Shown: one piece after another, positions 45,282 to 49,250 of the stretch
Layout of the letters: each line of letters starts with the position of its first letter
How positions within the stretch are numbered: the first letter of the stretch is position 1
Assembly (NCBI GenBank): GCA_029776255.1
Contig: JAKOTN010000099.1
Span: 1 to 49,250 of the forward strand
Source of the DNA: Pseudomonadota bacterium
GTDB lineage: Bacteria > Pseudomonadota > Gammaproteobacteria > Burkholderiales > Rhodocyclaceae
Direction of reading: 5' to 3'
Length of the DNA: 49,250 bases
Made by a program: the position numbers and the translations under genes
The notes under the pieces: model-generated
What the model saw: only the letters and a program-made list of their open reading frames with translations
What the model was told of the DNA's origin: nothing
Databases searched by the model: none

Positions 45282-47056
45282 ATCGAGGCATCCACGGGCA
45301 TGGCGCTCGCTTGGCGGTTTTGACGCCCCTTCTCGATGATGGCAAGGAACGCATCGTTCATGTTCGCGGCACCAGATGCCTGGGTGCGTACTTCATGAGG
45401 CGTGCCCAATGCCAACAGGCGTCCCGCATCCTGAATGACGATGCGGTCGCAATACTCCGCTTCTTCCATGAAATGCGTTGTCACAATGATGGTTGTCCCC
45501 TCCGCCGCAAGCGTCGTGATACGTCGCCAAAAGGCTCGCCGGGCCAACGGGTCGATGCCGCTCGTCGGTTCGTCAAGAAAAAGGATTTCCGGGCGATGGA
45601 TCAAGGCGGTGGCCATCGCCAGGCGCTGTTTGAAGCCTCCGGGAAGGTTGCCGCTACGCTCGTCTTTCTTCGTTTGGAGTTCGAATTCGTTGAGCGCGTG
45701 GTCTATGCGGGACTTCAGCTCAGACCCGTCCAGCCCATAGGCGCCGCCGAAGAATGTGAGGTTTTCGACGACCGAGAGATTTTCGTACAACGCGAATTTT
45801 TGTGACACGTAGCCGATGCGGGCGCGTGCCGCTGCCCTGGCGGTTCTCAAGTTGAAACCCGCAACTTCGAGGAAACCGCTTGTCGCCGGCAGCAGGCCAC
45901 AGAGCATCCGAAAAGTGGTTGTCTTGCCTGCGCCATTCGGCCCGAGCAGACCGAATATTTCACCACGACGCACACTGAATGAGGTGCTGGCGACAGCGGT
46001 AAATTCACCAAACCAGCGTACCAGGTCACGCACCTGGATCAATTCAGCGCTATCCGATCCTGCGCCTGCTCTTGCTTGCAAATTCTGTTGCCTGCGCGGC
46101 TGGACGAAATTGATTTGAGCGTTTTTCTCCCGCAGCAGCGTCATCACGCCATCTTCAAGCCGCGCTGGCGTCGCTTCGCAACGCACTCCCTGTAGCGCTG
46201 AGTCCAGGTCGCTGGTTTGGGTGTCCTTGGCACGAATAAAGCGCACGGCACCGCTTTCTGGAACTGCGTCCAGGACATTGGCTCGGTCATCAATCAGACA
46301 GGCTTGCAGTGTCCGCGCCAGAACACCTGTGGGGGGGTAGGCGATGAAACAACGTTCTTTCGCCAATCCGCACAGGTCCGCCGGTGTTCCTTCGGCGAGT
46401 ATTTTCCCTTCGGTCATCACAATGACGTGAGCGCAGCGTTCGGCCTCATCCAAATACGCCGTGCTGACAACGACCGGCAGTCCTTCTTCTTCGACCAGTT
46501 GTTGCACGATGCGCCAGAGTTCACGTCGGGAGAGCGGGTCGACGCCCACCGTTGGCTCATCGAGAAGCAAGAGCCTTGGGGAACGTACCAGGGTGCAGGC
46601 GAGTCCCAGCTTTTGTTTCATGCCACCGGACAAATTTCCCGCCAGACGACCGGTGAACGCCGCCATGTCGGTCATGGCCAGCATACGATTAAAGCGCTCC
46701 TTACGTTCATCCATGGAAACGCCATGCAGGTCGGCATAAAGATTGAGGTTCTCCATCACGCTCAAATCTTCGTACAGACCGAATTTTTGAGGCATGTAGC
46801 TGATGAGATCCTGTACTGCTTGAGGGTTGCTGGCGACATCGATTCCGAGCGTCCGAAGCATCCCGGAATCGGGTTTCATCAGTCCCGCGATCAACCGAAT
46901 CAGCGTGGTCTTACCGGCACCGTCAGGTCCGACAAGCGCGGTCAATTGGCCTTTGGGAATCGCAATGGAAATCGTGTTCAATGCCGGTCCGCCATTCGCC
47001 CCCTTGAACCGCTTGACGACGTCTGTTGCCTCGACGGTGAGTTCAATCCGGGACAT
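45278..47056 (-). CDS. ybhF: Tandem ABC ATPase, YbhF-like
   Basis: The 592-residue protein fuses two nucleotide-binding domains. The first has G-P-D-G-A-G-K-T-T near residue 43, signature L-S-G-G-M-K-Q and L-L-L-L-D-E-P-T, but its H-loop reads S-T-A-Y, with Ala for the usual His. The second has G-P-N-G-A-G-K-T-T, a variant signature L-P-G-G-F-K-Q, I-L-F-L-D-E-P-T and a normal T-T-H. The two ATP sites are thus not equal. It drives the YbhS/YbhR permease; YbhGFSR is linked to drug efflux in E. coli. Confidence 0.92.
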   Translation of the reverse strand: MSRIELTVEATDVVKRFKGANGGPALNTISIAIPKGQLTALVGPDGAGKTTLIRLIAGLMKPDSGMLRTLGIDVASNPQAVQDLISYMPQKFGLYEDLSVMENLNLYADLHGVSMDERKERFNRMLAMTDMAAFTGRLAGNLSGGMKQKLGLACTLVRSPRLLLLDEPTVGVDPLSRRELWRIVQQLVEEEGLPVVVSTAYLDEAERCAHVIVMTEGKILAEGTPADLCGLAKERCFIAYPPTGVLARTLQACLIDDRANVLDAVPESGAVRFIRAKDTQTSDLDSALQGVRCEATPARLEDGVMTLLREKNAQINFVQPRRQQNLQARAGAGSDSAELIQVRDLVRWFGEFTAVASTSFSVRRGEIFGLLGPNGAGKTTTFRMLCGLLPATSGFLEVAGFNLRTARAAARARIGYVSQKFALYENLSVVENLTFFGGAYGLDGSELKSRIDHALNEFELQTKKDERSGNLPGGFKQRLAMATALIHRPEILFLDEPTSGIDPLARRAFWRRITTLAAEGTTIIVTTHFMEEAEYCDRIVIQDAGRLLALGTPHEVRTQASGAANMNDAFLAIIEKGRQNRQASAMPVDASI

Positions 47057-47082
47057 GCGATGCCTTGGCTCGTTATCGTGTT

Positions 47083-48078
47083 TTAGAAGGTCAAACGCAC
47101 CGTGGCGGGCATCCCGAGGCGCAAGCGATCCTCTGGATCTTTCACCAGGACCCGTATTTCGTAGACCAGGCTTGTCCGCAGTTCTTCTGTTTGGACTTGT
47201 TTCGGCGTGAATTCGGCGACAGAGGAAATATAGCCAATCTCTCCGGGCAAGGATGCGCCCGCGAGTCCATCAACGCTCACTTTCGCCGCCATGCCCGGGT
47301 GGACACGGGCAAGCTGAACTTCATTCACATAGGCTCGAATCCATTTAGGCTGAACCAGGGCCAGTGCATAAACGGGTCTTTGAGGAGAGGCCATGTCCCC
47401 AGGTTCCGCAAGCCTTGAACGCACGATAGCGTCGCTTGGTGATTTGAGTTCTGACAATGAGATGCGGTGCTGTAACAGTGCGAGCGATTCTTCGGCGGCC
47501 TTTAGCTGCGCGGCGGCTTGTTCAATATCCTCGCTTCGCGGCCCGAGCTTGGTTAAGCGTAGCGCCTGGGCTTGATCTTTTGCTTTGGCGCGGGCCGCCC
47601 TCATCGCGCTCGCTGCGCGGTCCACGTCTTGGCGACTAACGCCTCGGCCTTGCGTTTCCTCGGTGATCGCCCGCATACGTTTGAAATCTTCCTCGGCGAG
47701 CTTGGCCTCGGCATCGGCAGCATCGGCGCGTGCCTGCGCCTGCGCGATTTCCTCAGGGCGAGAACCATTGCGCAGGCGGAGCAGAGTCTTTTTGTAAACA
47801 TCGACTTGGGCCTGAGCTTGCGCAGCCTGGTGTTCCAGTGTGCGGGCGTCCAGAACCGCCAGCACTTGCCCTGCCTTAACCTTGTTTCCCTCCTCCGCGC
47901 GCATCTCGACGATGCGCTCGCTGTCCTGAAACGCCAGTGCAATCTGCCGGATGTCGACGTTGCCCAGCAGGATTATGTCTCCCTCTTGCTCTGGTGCGGT
48001 GCTCCACCGCCAGCCACCCCAACCTACGGCAAGAAGCGCCAGCGCCAGTGCGCTCCAGGCAATGACTTTTCGGTTCAT
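47083..48078 (-). CDS. ybhG: HlyD-family membrane fusion protein, YbhG-like
   Basis: A 331-residue periplasmic adaptor with one N-terminal anchor helix (A-W-S-A-L-A-L-A-L-L-A-V-G-W-G-G). It continues with a barrel-sandwich segment (G-N-V-D-I-R-Q-I-A-L-A-F-Q), a long coiled-coil hairpin (about residues 75-215) and a beta-barrel domain. ATG 48078 has GGAGG in front; a nine-codon extension is ignored. It is the first gene of the operon and joins the permease to the outer-membrane factor. Confidence 0.92.
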   Translation of the reverse strand: MNRKVIAWSALALALLAVGWGGWRWSTAPEQEGDIILLGNVDIRQIALAFQDSERIVEMRAEEGNKVKAGQVLAVLDARTLEHQAAQAQAQVDVYKKTLLRLRNGSRPEEIAQAQARADAADAEAKLAEEDFKRMRAITEETQGRGVSRQDVDRAASAMRAARAKAKDQAQALRLTKLGPRSEDIEQAAAQLKAAEESLALLQHRISLSELKSPSDAIVRSRLAEPGDMASPQRPVYALALVQPKWIRAYVNEVQLARVHPGMAAKVSVDGLAGASLPGEIGYISSVAEFTPKQVQTEELRTSLVYEIRVLVKDPEDRLRLGMPATVRLTF

Positions 48079-48107
48079 TTTTAGCCTCCAGAAAGCGTGT
48101 CGCAACG

Positions 48108-48136
48108 ATTCTATTCTAATTCGATTTGAATTTCAA
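48108..48136 (-). promoter_or_regulatory. Exporter-operon promoter with inverted repeat in the spacer
   Basis: Minus strand: -35 TTGAAA (48131-48136), 17-bp spacer, -10 TAGAAT (48108-48113), then ybhG 30 bases on. The spacer holds AATTC-N5-GAATT (48118-48132), a good candidate operator for the divergent TetR-type regulator. Confidence 0.7.
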
Positions 48137-48142
48137 CAATGC

Positions 48143-48160
48143 TAAAATCAACCCATTGAT
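48143..48160 (+). promoter_or_regulatory. Possible regulator-gene -10 box and second inverted repeat
   Basis: TAAAAT (48143-48148) could be the -10 of the tetR-type gene. ATCAA-N4-TTGAT (48147-48160) is a perfect inverted repeat just after it and could be a second operator for autoregulation. Confidence 0.45.
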
Positions 48161-48182
48161 TGAATCGCTACTGGGGAAGTTC

Positions 48183-48833
48183 ATGGTTGAGCGAAAAAGA
48201 GTCTCGCGCGCTCACGGCGACGTTACACGCGCTCGGCTACTGGAGGCGGCTGGGCGGCTCTTTGCCCGTGGCGGTTACGCCGGAACGCCCAACAAGGATA
48301 TCTGCGAGGCGGCTGGCACCGATCTCGCCGCGATCAGCTACCACTTTGGCGGGCGCGACGGGCTGTATCAAGCAGTACTCCTCGAAGGGTACGGGCAGAT
48401 GATCAACCTCGAGCGCCTGACTGACATACGCGCCCGTCGTTGCTCAGGCGCGGAAAAACTGGCCGCGGCAATCGGCATGATTGTCGACGGATTGCACGGT
48501 GAGCGCAGCTGGCACGGGCGGGTTTTAGCACGGGAAATGATGGCACCGTCGGATCACTTCGCGGCATTGGTCAAAGACGGCGTAATGCCGCGATTCAAAT
48601 TAATGGCAGAGATTCTGGCAGAAATGACCGGGTTCGCTGCGAATGATCCCGCACTTCTTCGGTGTGTCCTGAGCGTCATCGCGCCCATCTTGATGATGCT
48701 TGTCATTGACCGCGAAATGCCAAGTCCATTTCAGGCGTTGCTGATGCAGCCGGCTGATGAACTGAAGAGGCACCTTGTCCATTTTGCGATGGCGGGATTA
48801 CTAGAAATCAAGAAATTGGGTACCCAAACGTAA
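48183..48833 (+). CDS. TetR/AcrR-family regulator, CecR (YbiH)-like
   Basis: The 216-residue repressor has an N-terminal helix-turn-helix: A-A-G-R-L-F-A-R-G-G-Y-A-G-T then I-C-E-A-A-G-T and Y-H-F-G-G-R-D-G-L-Y. Its C-terminal ligand domain resembles the YbiH/CecR type (H-G-R-V-L-A-R-E-M-M-A-P). ATG 48183 has GGGGAAG upstream; a 19-codon extension covers the operator region and is rejected. In E. coli cecR likewise borders ybhGFSR. Here it is divergent from the exporter and probably represses it. Confidence 0.9.
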   Translation: MVERKRVSRAHGDVTRARLLEAAGRLFARGGYAGTPNKDICEAAGTDLAAISYHFGGRDGLYQAVLLEGYGQMINLERLTDIRARRCSGAEKLAAAIGMIVDGLHGERSWHGRVLAREMMAPSDHFAALVKDGVMPRFKLMAEILAEMTGFAANDPALLRCVLSVIAPILMMLVIDREMPSPFQALLMQPADELKRHLVHFAMAGLLEIKKLGTQT

Positions 48834-49049
48834 CTTGCCGCCAACGAAAAAAGATCGACATCGCAACAACTTGTTGATTGAGTACCCAAACTGCTGTAAA
48901 TCGGCTGGCGGGTAGCCACCGCTTCGAATCGGTACGATGATGTTGTCGAGACGTTGATCAACCGAAGGAAATGGAGCGAAGCGATGGCCGTTCGAGCGGC
49001 GGCATTCGGGAATAAATGACCGGCTAATGATGATCACATTTTCTGCGGT
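48834..49049. other. Intergenic stretch between the regulator and the IS30 element
   Basis: A minus-strand frame starting inside the IS end runs through here but resembles no protein family I know. TACCCAAAC occurs at the end of the regulator gene and again about 60 bases on; nothing else stands out. Confidence 0.3.
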
Positions 49050-49077
49050 CGTAGACTCAACGTTGAAGTGCAACAAG
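49050..49077 (-). repeat. Terminal inverted repeat of an IS30-family element
   Basis: Starting near 49051 the bases GTAGACTCAACG and the later GAAGTGCAACA match the IS30 end (GTAGATTCAA, then AACGCAACA) at most positions. It lies next to the stop of an IS30 transposase, as expected for this family. Confidence 0.75.
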
Positions 49078-49079
49078 TC

Positions 49080-49250
49080 TCAGGACGCATGATAGATCTC
49101 CGCGGGGGTTCTAAAGCCATGTCGTTTCCTCGGGCGTGTGTTGAGTTCATTGGCGATCCAGTCGCATTCCTTTTGCGTTAAGCGCTTCATGCAGGTTCCC
49201 CTCGGCAGGTACTGCCGAATCAGGCCGTTCAGGTTCTCGTTGCTGCCGCG
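49080..49250 (-). CDS. IS30-family transposase C-terminal end, cut by window end
   Basis: The last 56 codons are in frame to the window edge. R-G-S-N-E-N-L-N-G-L-I-R-Q-Y-L-P-R-G-T contains the catalytic Glu of the DDE triad in its typical N-E-N context. N-E-L-N-T-R-P-R-K-R-H-G-F-R-T-P-A-E follows near the C-terminus. The rest of the element is outside the window. Confidence 0.93.
   Translation of the reverse strand, partial: RGSNENLNGLIRQYLPRGTCMKRLTQKECDWIANELNTRPRKRHGFRTPAEIYHAS

Noticed and set aside
48816-48827. Perfect 12-bp palindrome TTGGGTACCCAA at the end of the regulator gene
   Set aside because: It lies inside coding sequence with no T-run after it and is not near a promoter; most likely chance.
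48801-49076. Minus-strand 91-codon frame between the regulator and IS30 end
   Set aside because: It starts inside the IS terminal repeat, overlaps the 3' end of the regulator gene and matches no known family.

Overview
The window is a GC-rich bacterial chromosome segment, most likely from a betaproteobacterium able to respire nitrate (Rhodocyclales or Nitrosomonadales are my best guess). This rests on the tig-clpP-clpX-lon block beside a tRNA-Leu gene, a narK1-narK2-narGHJI-ppiC operon behind a perfect FNR box, an alaC-alaA-hom operon and glutathione-dependent formaldehyde genes. It is cut at both ends inside insertion sequences: the end of an IS3-family element on the left and of an IS30-family element on the right.

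Layout. 1-960: IS3 remnant, then a minus-strand tRNA-Leu(UAA) gene split by a 213-nt group I intron, and a loose tRNA 3'-end fragment. 1029-5450: DUF1178 protein, formaldehyde dehydrogenase and S-formylglutathione hydrolase, and a convergent HDOD-REC-GGDEF protein. 5929-11745: trigger factor, ClpP, ClpX and Lon, with a sigma-32-like promoter before lon. 11938-15726 (minus): AlaC, AlaA and homoserine dehydrogenase. 15873-17971: Mth938-like protein, NodB-type deacetylase and Bax-inhibitor-1-like membrane protein. 18224-19212: broken tRNA-Ser followed by a different complete tRNA-Ser(UGA), then integrase debris (remains of an integrated element). 19213-22898 (minus): a CusS-like histidine kinase without a regulator, translationally coupled to an NDH-SelD fusion whose SelD half has lost its catalytic residues. 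23137-33832 (minus): nitrate transport and respiration operon. 33982-36021: CheY-, CheC- and PAS-GGDEF proteins. 36144-41393: DnaJ-like, VanZ-like, ankyrin lipoprotein, isochorismatase, DsbA-like isomerase and AlkD-like genes. 41484-48833: a YbhGFSR-type ABC exporter with its own outer-membrane factor and a divergent TetR/CecR-like repressor.

How parts work together. Nitrate import (NarK1/NarK2) feeds NarGHI at the membrane. NarJ and the PpiC protein serve assembly. The upstream FNR box fits expression under oxygen limitation. ClpXP, Lon and trigger factor form a protein quality-control block. The exporter operon and its regulator share one short intergenic region with a promoter whose spacer holds an inverted repeat.

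The most unusual items are the tRNA-Leu group I intron, the NDH-SelD fusion with a pseudoenzyme SelD domain coupled to an orphan sensor kinase, and the tRNA-Ser locus, where a foreign-looking tRNA-Ser(UGA) sits right after a copy cut in its anticodon loop. I saw no CRISPR array or rRNA gene.
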